DNA of 64,000 nucleotides from Rhizomys pruinosus (taxonomy: Eukaryota; Chordata; Mammalia; Rodentia; Spalacidae): NCBI GenBank assembly GCA_009823505.1, contig VZQC01010425.1:3570605-3634604 (forward strand), read 5' to 3'. Numbering within the stretch: the first letter of the stretch is position 1; each line of letters opens with the position of its first letter. Made by a program: the position numbers and the translations under genes. Under the pieces are notes generated by a model. That model did no database searches. It saw nothing but the letters and a program-made list of their open reading frames with translations, and was not told where the DNA came from. This document shows positions 1 to 10,690 of this stretch, in pieces.

Positions 1-125
1 CATTTAAAGTTGTCATCAATCACTTGACGTGCACGTACATTCTCTCACATGCTCTTCCATGTAGAAGAACGGGCATCCGGTGTTCATTCTGTCCTTCAAT
101 TTTAGTGTTTAATTAAAGTTACTTT

Positions 126-262
126 TTTTTTTTTTTTTTTTTGTCTTTTCGAGACAGGATCTCCCTGTAGCCCCAGCTGTCCTGGAACTCGCTCTGTAGA
201 CCAAGCTGGCCTTGAACTCACAAAGATCAGCCTGCCTCTGCCTCCCAAGTGCTAGCCAGCTG
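126..262 (-). mobile_element. B1 SINE, 5'-truncated
   Basis: The antisense B1 body with its A-tail (seen as a T run) is flanked by an 11-bp TSD, aaagttacttt, at 115-125 and 263-273. The B1 5' end ('ggcgtggtggcgcacgcc' region) is missing, so the copy is 5'-truncated. Confidence 0.88.
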
Positions 263-273
263 AAAGTTACTTT

Positions 274-420
274 CTTTTTTTTTTTTTAATTTAATTTTTA
301 TTGATGGTTTGTGCATTTCGTACATCATTTTCCAATTCAGATCAGGCATATTTCCCTTTCCCTTCCCCCCCACCCCCACCCCATCCCAGATCATGTATTC
401 TGCCATAACTGTCCTGCATT
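274..420 (-). mobile_element. L1-like 3' tail fragment (antisense)
   Basis: Read on the minus strand this has a G-rich tract, then 'gtacgaaatgcacaaacc', then 'atcaataaaaatt' and an A-rich tail. The same signature closes the sequences ending near 19665, 21920 and 30875. It is therefore the 3' end of a repeated retroelement, probably L1-related. Confidence 0.55.
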
Positions 421-1564
421 TCCTTTCTTAAGGAAATAGGCAACTTGTAAATTCCACCAGTAGCACTGACTTAAAAATCCCTCCCTAACTTGCAGGCATT
501 GGTTACATACAACAAGGGCTGATGCTTTGTGAAATGTCTGTTTACCAGTTACTTACTTGTATTTTGACTCTCTTGAAGATGCCTTTTGAATGAGCAGTAA
601 TTCCGAATTTTGCTTACATCAAATGTCTCAATTATTTTTTTGGGGGGGGGATCTTTTGTTCTTTTCTTGTTTTGTTTAATTATTTTCTCCCCACACACTC
701 CCCATCCCCCAATTCTCAAATAATTGTTTCCGTATTCCCTTTCTCTGTTTGGGGCTTCAATGCATCTGCACTACATCTTTGTGTCTTGCTTTGTGGTGAT
801 GGCTCAATTTCACTTTGTTCTCCCAACCTCAGAATTGTGTTTGGAATGTGTGGTTTTTGTTCTCACCTGACCTTGAACTTCCTTGATGTGTCAGGTCCAC
901 ATGGTTGCATGGGTCAGCTTCTGTGCCCTTTCTCAGGGCTTATCAGGTCAATGCTACACTAATGAAAGTATTGCTAGACTTCTAAAAGAAACCTTAGTGT
1001 CTGGCCAATTCCCGTCACCCCATTCTTCAGGAGCCCAGAAGGCATTAGTTAACTCTTTTTCCTTATACATTTGGAGCTAGCTTGAGAAGTTTAATGAACC
1101 GCCCGTGAGGACTGAAATAAATTTAGAAACATTGGACTTCCTTAAGACACCGAGTTCCCTAACCACAAAAACATGGTACATTTCCCAATCTTCTTAGGAG
1201 ACTTTAAACTTTCTTTGTATCAAGTTATATAATTTTGCCCATAAAGGTCTCAAGCATGTTTGCTAGATTTAGTCCTAGCAACTTGCATCATTTTATCACT
1301 CTTAAAAATACTAACTGTATACAAAATAACATTTTCCTTTTGTTGTTTCAGTAAAGAAATAAAACATGCAGTGATTTTAAGTCCTTTTATCAATTTTCAC
1401 AATTTGAAGACATATGGGTGGAATTTCTTGGGTCTAATATGCACATGCGTTGCTCCTGTGTCTTCTTTTCACATGTTCATTCTCTCATATCTCTCAGCGT
1501 ACCTCATCTCACCCAACAAGTTGGAACCACCATGGTCTAAAGGCAGCTCCTCTTTCTCTTCTTT
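421..1564. other. Unassigned non-coding stretch
   Basis: This is AT-rich sequence with a G run near 643-651. Short open frames show no recognisable domain. Part of it may be old antisense L1, but I cannot show that. Confidence 0.4.
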
Positions 1565-2043
1565 AATCGGTTTGTGCGTATATGTGTATGTGCATGTTCA
1601 TTCATGTGCACATGTATGTGGGGGTATGTGAAGGCCAGAGATCCATGTCAGCTATCTTCCTCTATCACTATCTACCATCTTTTGTTATTGTAGGGTCTTT
1701 TTGAGACAGGGTCTCCCTGTAGTCCCAGTTGACCTGACTATGTAGACCAAGCTGGCTGCAGTCTCATGGAGATCAGCCTGCCTCTGCCTCCGGAGTGCTG
1801 GGATTAAAGGTTCGTGCCACTACGCCTTGTTTCCATCTTAGTTTCTGAGACAGAGTCTCTCACTAAACACTGGTTCAACTAGACTGGCTAGCCAGCAAGC
1901 GCTGAGGATCCCCTGTGTCTGCATCCCCAGTGATGGCGTTACAGCAGCACACTGCTAACCTTAGCTTTCACATGGGTGCTGGGGACCTGACTCAGCTCCT
2001 CATGTTTACATGACAGGCACTTTCTCTAACCACTCTTTGCCCT
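1565..2043 (-). mobile_element. B4 SINE (antisense) split by a B1
   Basis: A GT-rich start and 'aaggccagagatcc' give the B4 3' end. After an interrupting B1 the B4 body resumes at about 1833 and ends in the tRNA-like head near 2040 ('ctctaaccactctttgcc'). Confidence 0.65.
1682..1832 (-). mobile_element. B1 SINE nested in B4
   Basis: This is a near-complete antisense B1 inserted in the B4. The interrupted target word ccatctt occurs at 1675-1681 and 1833-1839. The insertion is therefore younger than the B4. Confidence 0.8.
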
Positions 2044-2255
2044 TTTTGAAAGGAAATATTTAGATTCTGTGATTTGGCAAAGTATTTGCAGTAGGTTCAG
2101 CTTTTTTTTTTTTTTAAGTTTAAAGTAAATTCTTCCATCTCAATAGGCTAATTACCTTATGCTGAATAGATAAAAAATGTTATCCAACATTTTTCAAAAC
2201 TCATTAAGATAATCTTTGACTTTTCTAGTTTAATTTGTAAGTAGGTGAGCTACAT
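2044..2255. other. Unassigned AT-rich spacer
   Basis: Contains a T run near 2102-2115. I see no gene or recognisable repeat. Confidence 0.35.
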
Positions 2256-2269
2256 TAAATGATTTTTAA

Positions 2270-2485
2270 AATTTTATTTATTTTTTATGTGTATGAATGT
2301 ACTGTCTGCATGTAGGTTTGTGCATCCATGTCATGCAATGCCGTGGAGGTCAGAAGAGGGTCTCAGATTCCCCTGGAACTGGAGTTAAAGATGGTTCTCA
2401 GCTGTCATGTGGGTGCTGGGGATCGAACCCAGATCTCTGCAAGAGCAGTCAGCACTCTTAACCACTAGGCCATCTCTCCAGCCCC
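2270..2485 (-). mobile_element. B2 SINE, form without 17-bp duplication
   Basis: Full antisense B2, from TTTA-rich tail to 'ctctccagcccc' head. A perfect 14-bp TSD, taaatgatttttaa, lies at 2256-2269 and 2486-2499. It has the GGCCTAG head variant but lacks the internal 17-bp duplication. Confidence 0.93.
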
Positions 2486-2499
2486 TAAATGATTTTTAA

Positions 2500-2886
2500 T
2501 ATTAAGTTAAATTTACATTCTAGAATAAATCCAATGATCATTCTAGATCATTTATCATTCTTTAACTGGATTTCTCTGGAAAATGACCTCAAGGTAAGGA
2601 CCCTGCAGGTGGGATTCTTCAATCTGCTCTGCAGCTGTGCATGGGAACAATTACCTGACTACTGTCACTCTCTGTGCCTACATCTTTAAGTTGTCTTCTC
2701 AGCCATGGAAGGGCAATCCATTTGGGGTTGGTCTTTTTCCTGAGTCTGAATTCTGTAGTTTCTGGTTACATAGAAGTTCTTGTTATTAAGCTAAAATGAT
2801 GTGCCTTCTCATCTTTTTTTTTTTATACCTTATGAGCATTTGATATTTCACAGAACAAAGTACATGTATTTTCCAGAGGCTTTCAT
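2500..2886. other. Unassigned stretch
   Basis: AT-rich DNA with no recognisable repeat or exon. The short open frames here look like chance. Confidence 0.35.
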
Positions 2887-3485
2887 ATATGTGTGTGTGT
2901 ATTTCTGTGTATGTGTATTTGTATGTGTACAGGTACATTTGTATGCAGGTACGTATGGAGGCCAGGACATCTCAGATGTCATTCCTCATGTGCCAGCCAC
3001 ATTGTAGCTTTTAATATTTTATTTAGTATTTTTTAGTTTATGTGTATGAGTGTATTACATGTATATAAATGTATCCATGTCCTTCATTATCCTTGGAAGA
3101 AGAGGGTGTCAGATCCCCTGGAACTGGAGTTACTAATTGTTAGCCCCCATATGGGTGCTGGGTATGAAATTCAGGAGGTCTTCTGCAAGAACAACCAGTG
3201 CTCTTAACTGCTGACCCACCTCTCCAGCCTCAACACTGTTATTTTTTTTTAACAGTACTTCTCATTGGCCTGGGCTTACTGAATAGGCTAAGTTGACTGG
3301 CCAGCAAGACCCAAGGATCCACCTATCTCCACCTTTCCAATGCCAAGATTGCAAGCACATGCTGCCATTCCTGTTTTTTTGTTTTGGTTTGGTTTTTGTT
3401 TTTAAATTGTGGGTCCTGGGAAATTGAACTTAAGTTCTCATGCTTACAAAGTATGCACTTTACTGACCAAGCTGCCAGTCCAGCT
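2887..3485 (-). mobile_element. B4 SINE (antisense) split by a B2
   Basis: The B4 3' end is at 2887-3005 ('gaggccaggacatc'). Its middle and tRNA-like head resume after about 3235 and run to 'gctgccagtccagc' near 3485. The two halves are collinear, as expected after a later insertion. Confidence 0.55.
3010..3230 (-). mobile_element. B2/B3 SINE nested in B4
   Basis: A diverged antisense copy from the 'tttatgtgtatgagtgta' tail region to 'cacctctccagcctc'. Flanking words acattgta and acactgtta may be a decayed TSD. Confidence 0.75.
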
Positions 3486-3489
3486 TTCA

Positions 3490-3667
3490 AATATTTGAAT
3501 CCAATCTTTCAATCTAGGAACCTTTTTATGACTTTATTCTTTTTTTTTTATTACTTAGAAAAACATGTAGTATTTTTATATAGTCATTAAATGACATTTG
3601 ATTAGTGCTATGCTATATCAGTAGATAGTAATACTAAATCAAATATTTAACAAAGTTACTTAAATTA
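3490..3667. other. Unassigned AT-rich spacer
   Basis: Nothing recognisable apart from A/T runs. Confidence 0.35.
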
Positions 3668-3682
3668 AAAAAATACTGAATC

Positions 3683-3897
3683 GGGCTGGAGAAATGGCCT
3701 AGCAGTTAAGAGCGCCGACCGCTCTTACAGAGGACCCGGGTTCGATCCCCAGCACCCACATGGCGGCCAAGAACCGTCTGGAACTCCAATTCCAGGAGAA
3801 CTCCAGTTCAAGGGGAATCCGACACCCCCTTCTGAACGACACGGGTGCACAAACCTGCATGCAGACAATACATTCATACACATACAGAAATAAATAA
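3683..3897 (+). mobile_element. B2 SINE, 17-bp-duplication subfamily
   Basis: Full sense B2 with pol III box-B-like 'gggttcgatcccc' and a (TAAA)-type tail. The TSD aaaaaatactgaatc lies at 3668-3682 and 3898-3912. It carries the tandem 17-bp internal duplication and the GGCCTAG head. Confidence 0.94.
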
Positions 3898-3912
3898 AAA
3901 AAATACTGAATC

Positions 3913-4345
3913 ATAGAAGGATGACTCTCTTCCTCAACAAGTTGTATATGAGTGGATGATTATTTGCAACACCAATTCTATCTCCATCTTCCTTCTCCTA
4001 CTTGCAGGTTGAGGCCGTGCAGTGTGGTGGAGGGAGACGGCAGTGCCTGGTTTGACGGGCACCTTGTGTCATTCACTTCTATGTGACGAGGACTGCTGTG
4101 GGGAGCCATGGCAGCTGCAGGGTACCCCACATGCTGCACTGGAATGTGAGACTGCCTTGACTGTGGGCACTCGGACTCAGTGACTCACCCATGACGTGAA
4201 GTCAGGATGGCTTGGACAAAGAGGACAACTTGGAGGAAGTTACTGTGAGAATGCGATCAGTTCAGAGAGCCTGTGTGGTTCCATAGCTCTGCTTCATTAT
4301 TTTTTAATTAAGAAAATAATATATTTTTATTGAAGTTTTATACTT
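3913..4345. other. Unassigned; possible old LTR fragment
   Basis: A GC-richer stretch includes 'tgtggggagccatgg' near 4098, which recalls the start of some rodent ERV LTRs. No matching LTR end or tRNA primer site was found, so the LTR idea is weak. Confidence 0.2.
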
Positions 4346-4492
4346 TTTTTTGGTCTTTTCGAGACAGCGTCTCCCTGTAGCCCAACTGTCCTGGAACTCT
4401 CTCTGTAGACCAGGCTGGCCTTGAACTCACAAAGATCTGCCTGCCTCTGCCTTCCAAGTGCTAGGATTAAAGGCATGCGCCACCATGCCTGA
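4346..4492 (-). mobile_element. B1 SINE
   Basis: Complete antisense B1 from 'ggtcttttcgagacagcg' to 'gcgccaccatgcctgac'. Confidence 0.9.
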
Positions 4493-4569
4493 CATACAAT
4501 ATTCTTTGATGGTATTTAGAGTCCCTCCCATATCCATGCCTCTCACTGCCCCCCAACTTAGTGTCATCT

Positions 4570-4573
<4 letters not shown>

Positions 4574-4646
<73 letters not shown>
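4574..4646. repeat. (GT)n followed by (AT)n microsatellite
   Basis: About 20 GT units pass directly into about 16 AT units. Alternating purine-pyrimidine tracts of this kind can adopt Z-DNA (GT) or cruciform (AT) structure and are usually length-polymorphic. Confidence 0.97.
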
Positions 4647-4651
<5 letters not shown>

Positions 4652-4689
4652 GCTTATGGGATCTAATTAGTGTCCCCAAATGTCCTTCA

Positions 4690-5566
4690 GTGTGGGTCCA
4701 TCCACTGGAGCCTGGTTAGCTTACAAAGAGTCACATCCTTGAAAGAGACTGACTCTTCTCCCTGTTGACAGCCATTAGTTGTCAGTACATCCTCAGGTAG
4801 GGTTGGGGTTTCCTACCCACTTCTCCACGTCTATGCTGGAACTTCATCTGATTTGAGTTGTCTTGGGCCCTGAGCATGTTGGAACCGTTGTCATGAGTTT
4901 ATATAAGTAACTTCTCAGCTGCCTGGAAAACTCTATTTCCTTGTGATCATCCACCATCTCTGGCTCTTCCCGTCTTTTCCCCTCCTCTTCTATAATGATC
5001 CCTGAACCTTGGGAGGCAGAAGTTTGACGTAGTTGTCCCATTCAAGGATAAACACTCTGCAGCCTCTAATTCTCTGCACATTGGCCAGTTGTGGGTTTCT
5101 GTGTCAATCACCACCTGCTGCATCTAAAACCTTCGTGGGTGAGAGTTGAGAGATGCCTTAATCTATGGGTGTAACAGTAAGTCATTAGGAATCAGTTTCA
5201 TATGATAACTTTTTAGCAAGCAACTAGCATTAAGCTCCCCTATGTCTTGTGACTTGTCTAGCCTCAGGTTTCTAGGCCTGCTAGCAATGTCAGGTATGGA
5301 CTGCATCCTCAGAAGTGGACCTCAAATCCAACCAGAAAGTGGTTGGTTGCTCTCATAATATTTGTGCCACTATTGCACCATTGGGCATATCTTGCCAGGC
5401 CAGTGGTTATTAGCAGTACTCACAGCTGGGTAAAGTTGATGATCATTTTTTCTTCCAGCAGCATGCACATCACCTTCCAGCACTATGAATGCTAGCCAGT
5501 AGAGATGAGGCTTGGAAGACAGCACCAGCTTGACCTGTAATTGTTTGCTCTGTAGGTCTGATTCTA
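4690..5566 (-). mobile_element. L1 (Lx-like) 3'UTR, antisense
   Basis: Read on the minus strand this matches what I recall of the old rodent L1 3'UTR, including 'ggtcaagctggtgc' near the junction and a 'gtgcagagaattagagg' segment. A second, diverged copy lies at 27990-28975. The plus-strand ORF2 piece next to it suggests a 5'-inverted L1. The lower boundary is uncertain. Confidence 0.6.
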
Positions 5567-6385
5567 TACATAGAATACTCTAAAGACTGCACCAGAAAAC
5601 TCCCAGAGCTGATAAATACAGTCAGCAGAGTAGCAGGATATAAATTTAACATCCCCAAATCAGTAGCCTTCCTGTATACCAACAACAATATCCTTAATAG
5701 CCTCAGAAAGCATAGATATCTTGGAATAAATCTAACAAAGACAGTGAAAGACCTGTATGACAATAATTTTAAAACATTGAAGAAAGAAATTGAAGAAGAT
5801 AATAGAAGTTGGGAAGATCTCCCATGCTCATGGGTCTATAGGATTAATATTATGAAAATGGCCATCTTACCAACAGCAATCTACAGACTCAATGCAATAC
5901 CCATTAAAATTCTAATTTTTCACATAAATAAAAAAACTAATCTCAAATTTCATAAGGAACACACAAAAAATAGGATAGTCAAAATTATAAACAATAAAAG
6001 AACTGCTTGGAGGCATTATGATCCCTCCAAGTTATGCTACAGAGCTATAGTAGTAAAAACAGCATGGTACTGGCATAAAAACAGACACATTGATCAGTGG
6101 AACAGAAGTGAGGACCTAAATTTAAATCTACACATTTACAGCCACCTGATTTTTGACAAAGGAACCAAAAATACACACTGGAGAAAAGATAGCACGTACA
6201 ACAAATGGTGCTGGTTAAACTGGACAGCAGGATGTAAAAGAATAAGCTAGATGCCTGTCTCTTACCATGCACCAGACTCAACTCCAAATGGATCAAGGAC
6301 CTCAACATCAGACCCCATAACCTAAGTCAGATGAGAGAAAATAAGGCATACACTAGAAATTATAGGTACAGGAAGGAACTTTCTG
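5567..6385 (+). pseudogene. L1 ORF2 fragment, post-RT region
   Basis: A 168-codon open stretch from 5744 reads as the L1 ORF2p segment downstream of the reverse transcriptase. Recognisable words are LPCSWVYRINIMKMAILP, AIYRLNAIPIK, KTAWYWHKNRHIDQWNR and LIFDKG...KDSTYNKWCW. It stops at 6248, and homology continues in another frame to about 6380 (WIKDLNIRPHN-like). There is no RT catalytic core or start codon, so it is a dead fragment. It opposes the adjoining L1 3'UTR, as twin-primed insertions do. Confidence 0.85.
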
Positions 6386-6395
6386 CTTGATTCTT

Positions 6396-6679
6396 TTTTT
6401 AAAAAATATTTTATTTACACTAGGCATGATAGCACATGCCTTTATTTATTTATTTCTTATTTATTTTATTTATTTTTATATGTGTATGAATGTACTGTCT
6501 GCATGTAGGTTTGTGCACCTGTGTCGTGCAATGCCGCAGAGGTCAGGAGAGGGCATTGGATTCCCCTGGAACTGGAGCCAAAGACTGTTCTCGGCCACCA
6601 TGTGGGTGCTGGGGATCGAACCCGGTTCCTCTGCAAGAGCGGTCGGCGCTCTTAACCACTAGGCTATCTCTCCAGCCCC
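6396..6679 (-). mobile_element. B2 SINE at L1 fragment end
   Basis: Antisense B2 with a TTTA-rich tail. Flanking words ctgcttgattctt and ctgcttggttctt (about 6383-6395 and 6680-6692) form a one-mismatch TSD. The tail includes 'ggcatgatagcacatgcc', which looks like a scrap of B1 start. Confidence 0.85.
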
Positions 6680-6692
6680 CTGCTTGGTTCTT

Positions 6693-7834
6693 AAAATCCA
6701 CACAAGTCTTCAGAGACTTAGGTTGCCTGACAAAACCATCGCAAAACCCTGATCAAAGCCAAGCACAGTCTCAAAACAGCTCACTCTCTCTGGCTTCCCA
6801 CTTTGTCCCTTTACCCACTCCCTCATCCTCAGGTTTGATGACATCATTCTTTCCCTCTCCTTCTCTTCTTAGGCATCTGTAATGTCAGCTGAGCTCAACA
6901 CCACCCAAGGTTAAATACAGGACCACAAAAAGCTCCATCTTGCTTTAGGTTCTCCCATTTGCTAGAGAAGAAGGCCTGTCTCTGGTAGTGTTTGTTTGGC
7001 CTCTTGTGTATGGACTCACACACCTATGCACATAACCATGGCTGTGGCGCTGTCCTCTCTAAGGGGACATCTATCTGTCTTCACCTTCTCCCCTTCCCTG
7101 GCTGCCCCCTGTCTGACTAGACGACAGTGAGCCCACAGCAAGCTACTTTCCCTGGGAGGTAGAGGTCTCCTCTCTGGCTTCTCTTCATATCCTACTGTCA
7201 CCCTCCATCTCACAGCCTCTCTGGAGTTCTCCAAGGTTCTGAACCAGCAGTGCCTCCCCTGCCTTGGAGTTTAAGGTTCATTGAAGTTCAAGTCTCAGAC
7301 TCCGTCCTGGCACTGAATATCGGTGTCCATTCGTGTACCCTTCTGACTACTGGGACTGCCAGAGAGAAGTGTAGAGATTGGGGTCCTGCTCAGTGCCTGA
7401 CATCCTGGGTCTGCCTGCAGGGACGCTACAGGGGGCCTCCTCTAAAGGCTATGTCCATTCAAGGGTTTTCTTTGTTTTCCTGCAGTCAGATATCACTCTT
7501 GTTAGTTTTTAAATCTATAAATAATATCTGAGTGAATGTGTTCTCCATATATTTTTGTTTATATTTTGCATCATTCCCTGAAGACAAAGTCCTGTACACA
7601 GAAATACTGGTCCCAAGGTGCTGAATGCCTGGGAGTGTTGCATACACACACCACTGAAGTGCTTCTGCTTGTGAGAAGGCCTCTCCTTCCACTCTCCCCA
7701 CTTTGAGGCTCACTTGGTAACATCTACTGTGACATGCCATCTACTCTTTTCTGGTTGTTAGCAAGGACTCATTGTTCTCAGCCCAGAAACCACATGCATT
7801 TCTTTTTTTCCTCTATCTATTCCTGCAGGTTTTT
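6693..7834. other. Unassigned stretch
   Basis: Single-copy-looking sequence of mixed composition with no exon, domain or repeat I can name. Confidence 0.35.
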
Positions 7835-8088
7835 ATAAGATTTATCTATTGTGTGTGTATGTGTGTTTGTATGTATGTGTGTGTGTATGTGTGTGTGCGT
7901 CTGTGTATATGTGCCTGCCTGTATGAGTTTATGTGTGCTACATACAGGCAGGTATCCACAAAGGCCAGAAGAAAGCACTGAATTTCCTGGAACTGGAGTT
8001 ACAGTTGGTTGTGAGCTGCCCTATGTGTGCTCTCTGCAAAAGCAGTATGGGCTCTTAAGCACTGAGCTCTCTATCTCTTCAGGCCCCA
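7835..8088 (-). mobile_element. B3-type SINE with TG-rich tail
   Basis: A TG-rich tail (7850-7916), then 'tttcctggaactggagttacag' and a degraded tRNA-like head ending 'ctctatctcttcaggcccc'. It is older than the B2 copies. Confidence 0.6.
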
Positions 8089-8548
8089 TCCCTGCAGGCT
8101 GTGCACTCTCTTCTTGGGGTGGTGAACTTTTCTCACCCATGTGCATGAACTTGACTGTCATAGCTCATTGCACTTTCACAGCGTGTCTGCTGTCAGTGTG
8201 TTTCTGAATTTAGCTGCATTATGCTACTGCTAATTGTGCGTCTTGACCTAAAGAATTTTAAGATTACTACGAAGTGAAAGTTGTTCTTTATATTCCATTT
8301 ATTTGGTGACTGTGCATTCTTAGAAAGCTCTGCTGTGCCCAGATGTAAGGACCACATATATTTTCCTATAATTTACCGTTCCATTCTTCTTTGATGCTCT
8401 TGTTTTAGCAAATGATATAAAGGTCTAAACTGTCTTTCCTCTGCATATGAATGCTAAATTTTAGCAGCTGATATTTAATTATTTATACTTTACCTGCTGG
8501 CCTACATTGTTTCTGTTGTTTTCAAGTGTAAACAACATTTTAATGAAT
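8089..8548. other. Unassigned stretch
   Basis: AT-rich, no gene or named repeat seen. Confidence 0.3.
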
Positions 8549-8561
8549 TTTTTTTTTTTTG

Positions 8562-8706
8562 GTCTTTTCAAGACAGGGTCTCCCTGTAGCCCCGGGCTGT
8601 CCTGGAACTCGCTCTGTAGACCAGGCTGGCCTTGAACTCACAACGATCCACCTGCCTCTGACTCCCAAGTGCTAGGATTAAAGGCGTGCGCCACCACGCC
8701 CAGCAA
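8562..8706 (-). mobile_element. B1 SINE
   Basis: Complete antisense B1 flanked by the imperfect TSD taatgaattttt and caatgaattttt on its two sides. Confidence 0.93.
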
Positions 8707-8795
8707 CTCAATGAATTTTTATATGTAAAGTCATGGTTATTGACACTTTCCTATGGGCTTGGGTAAGTACCCAGAATCAGGAGATGCCTACTGTT

Positions 8796-9075
8796 TACTT
8801 GCTTAAAAGAAATGTACAGGAATGTTGCTGGTAGCTATTTTAATATGGCAGAGAGTGGAATTAAGCTAAATATATATCAAGAGAAGAATGGGCAAGCAAG
8901 TAAGGGACTTAGTATAGCAGAGCACTCCACAGCAACAAGAACAACCATTGCTGTGGGTGAAAATGTGAATGAATATCAGGAGCAGAGTGAAAGAGCACAT
9001 GCCTATGAATACATCTGTGTGAATCTACAAACAGTGGAACTGACCTCCAGTAGTAGAGATGTCTTAATTGGATGC
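8796..9075 (+). mobile_element. Possible ancient L1 3' remnant
   Basis: 'gtagctattttaatatggc', 'aagaatgggcaagcaa' and later words resemble the end of mammalian L1 ORF2 ('..not a..atagcc...gaatgg..aa'). The 104-codon open frame here has no recognised domain and is not called as a gene. Confidence 0.3.
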
Positions 9076-9089
9076 ATTAGCTACTTTAT

Positions 9090-9445
9090 TGTTCCTGTGA
9101 CAAAATTTCTGACAAAAGAAATTTAAGGAAGGAAAGGTTTATTGTGGATTGCAATTCAAGGATGCAGCCCATCATGGGGGGAAGGCATGGTGGCAGGAAC
9201 GTGAGGCAGCTGGTCACATGGCATCCATAGTCAAGAAGCAGAGAGAGATGGATGCTGGTGCTCGGCTCGCTTTCTCCTTTTTATTCAGTACAGAGCCCCA
9301 GCCTGTGGGATGGTGGATCTTCCTATTTCAGCTAACCCACTCCAGAAACACTTTCCAGACATGCCCAACAGTTTGTCTCCCATGTGATTCTATACCCCAT
9401 GAGGTTGACATTCAGTATTAACTTTCACCCTGGGCAAGGCCATAA
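9090..9445 (+). mobile_element. Rodent interspersed repeat, copy A
   Basis: Starts 'ctgtgacaaaatttctgac', then 'ggaaaggtttatt', 'cccatcatggggggaagg', 'gctggtgctcggctcgc', and ends near 'tgaggttgacattcagtat'. The same order occurs at 10125-10486 and 48106-48450, and its first words occur inverted at 11750-11820. I recognise the family as rodent-wide but cannot name it safely. Confidence 0.6.
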
Positions 9446-9532
9446 AGAGATCCTTCTGGGTACTTTCACTTAGGCTTAGAATGTATATAAAACGACAAAC
9501 AGATGTGTATAAGAACAAAGATTCATCATTTT

Positions 9533-9680
9533 TTTTGTCTTTTTGAGACAGGGACTCCCTTTTAGTCCCAGCTGGCCTGGATCTCTCTATGTAGACCAGG
9601 CTGGCTTTGAACTCAGAGATTCACCTGCCTCTGCTTCCCAAGTGCTAGAATTAAAGGCGTGCGCCACCACATCTGGCTAG
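9533..9680 (-). mobile_element. B1 SINE
   Basis: Antisense B1 with flanking agattcatcatt and agattcgtcatt, a one-mismatch TSD. Confidence 0.92.
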
Positions 9681-9892
9681 ATTCGTCATTCTTAAATATA
9701 TGTATTTAAGTGTGTACATTAATTTAATTTTCTACCTCATTAAAAGGTGAAAAGACCATACCCATGTGGAAGTACTGTTTAGGATGACCTTTGGCCTGGT
9801 ACCCCATGCTGAAGTGTGGACAGCTGTAAGGTCTTTAATGCAGACAGATAACCCCTGACCTTGGTAGAGACTAGACTGGCGTAAGAAATCTG

Positions 9893-10035
9893 GACTTGAA
9901 GGGAGTGATGATATATGCCTGTAATCCCAGTGCTTGGGAGGCAGGGTGGTCAGGATTTCAAGGACATTCTCAGCCACATTTTGAGTTTAGGGCTAGCCTG
10001 GGTCACCTTGTCTCTAAATATCCAACAAAAAGCCA
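9893..10035 (+). mobile_element. Old B1/PB1D or B4-type SINE
   Basis: 'atgcctgtaatcccagtgcttgggaggc' and 'ctagcctgggtcaccttgtctc' give a degraded 7SL-type body. It lacks the 'ccaggacagctggggctac' block of young B1s. Confidence 0.6.
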
Positions 10036-10124
10036 CCTCTGCTGCTGTGCCTCACGTACTCTGAGTTCCATTTCTACACTGTACAGATCGACATACACTG
10101 GTTTGGATGCCAGCTACGAACTGA

Positions 10125-10486
10125 CCAAAAGCAACTTGGGGAGGAAAGGGTTTATTTCAGTTTCTAGGTTACAGTCTATCATTGATGGAAAAAGCCAGAA
10201 CAAGAGCTCAAGGCACAAACCTAGACACAGGAACTGAAGCAGAGACCACAGAGGAACGCTGCTTACTGGATCGCTCCCCCTGCCTTGCTCAGCTACCTTT
10301 CTTACACAGCTCAGGCCCTCCTGCCAGGGATGGCCCCACCCCCACAGTGGGCTGGGCCCTCCTACATAAATAGCAATTAAGAAAATGTCCGCACAGACAT
10401 GGAAACAGACCAGTCTTATTGAAGACATTCCTCAATTGGTCCCCTCTCCAGGTGGCTCTAGTTGAGTCAAGTTGACAAAAACAACG
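10125..10486 (+). mobile_element. Rodent interspersed repeat, copy B
   Basis: Contains 'ggaaagggtttatttcag', 'gtctatcattgatgg', 'acagtgggctgggccctcc', 'caattaagaaaatgtcc' and the terminus 'gagtcaagttgacaaaa'. It is the same family as 9090-9445. It runs without a gap into the 16-bp minisatellite. Confidence 0.65.
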
Positions 10487-10690
10487 AACAGCACACCCAA
10501 CCAGCAGCACACCCAACCAGCAGTACCAGCCAGCAGCACACCCAGCCAGCAGCACACCCAGCCAGCAGCACACCCAGCCAGCAGCACACCCAGCCAGCAG
10601 CACACCCAGCCAGCAGCACACCCAACCAGCAGCACACCCAACCAACAGCACACCCAACCAGCAGCACACCCAACCAGCAGCACACCCTAC
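10487..10690. repeat. 16-bp minisatellite
   Basis: About 12-13 copies of cagcagcacacccaac (variant cagcagcacacccagc). The start-to-start spacing is exactly 16 bp at 10563 and 10579. One unit near 10520 is shortened. Because 16 is not a multiple of 3, all frames stay open (QQHTQPA/CCWLGVL-type), so the open frames here are artefacts. Confidence 0.97.

Noticed and set aside
3720..3760. tRNA-like A and B boxes in SINE heads
   Set aside because: These are B2 pol III promoters; no cloverleaf with acceptor stem and no free-standing tRNA was found.
3913..4345. Possible ERV LTR beginning 'tgtggggagcc'
   Set aside because: No second LTR, terminal CA, polyadenylation signal or primer-binding site could be tied to it.
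5744..6250. 168-codon open frame as a possible gene
   Set aside because: It is an internal L1 ORF2 segment lacking the catalytic core and a true start.
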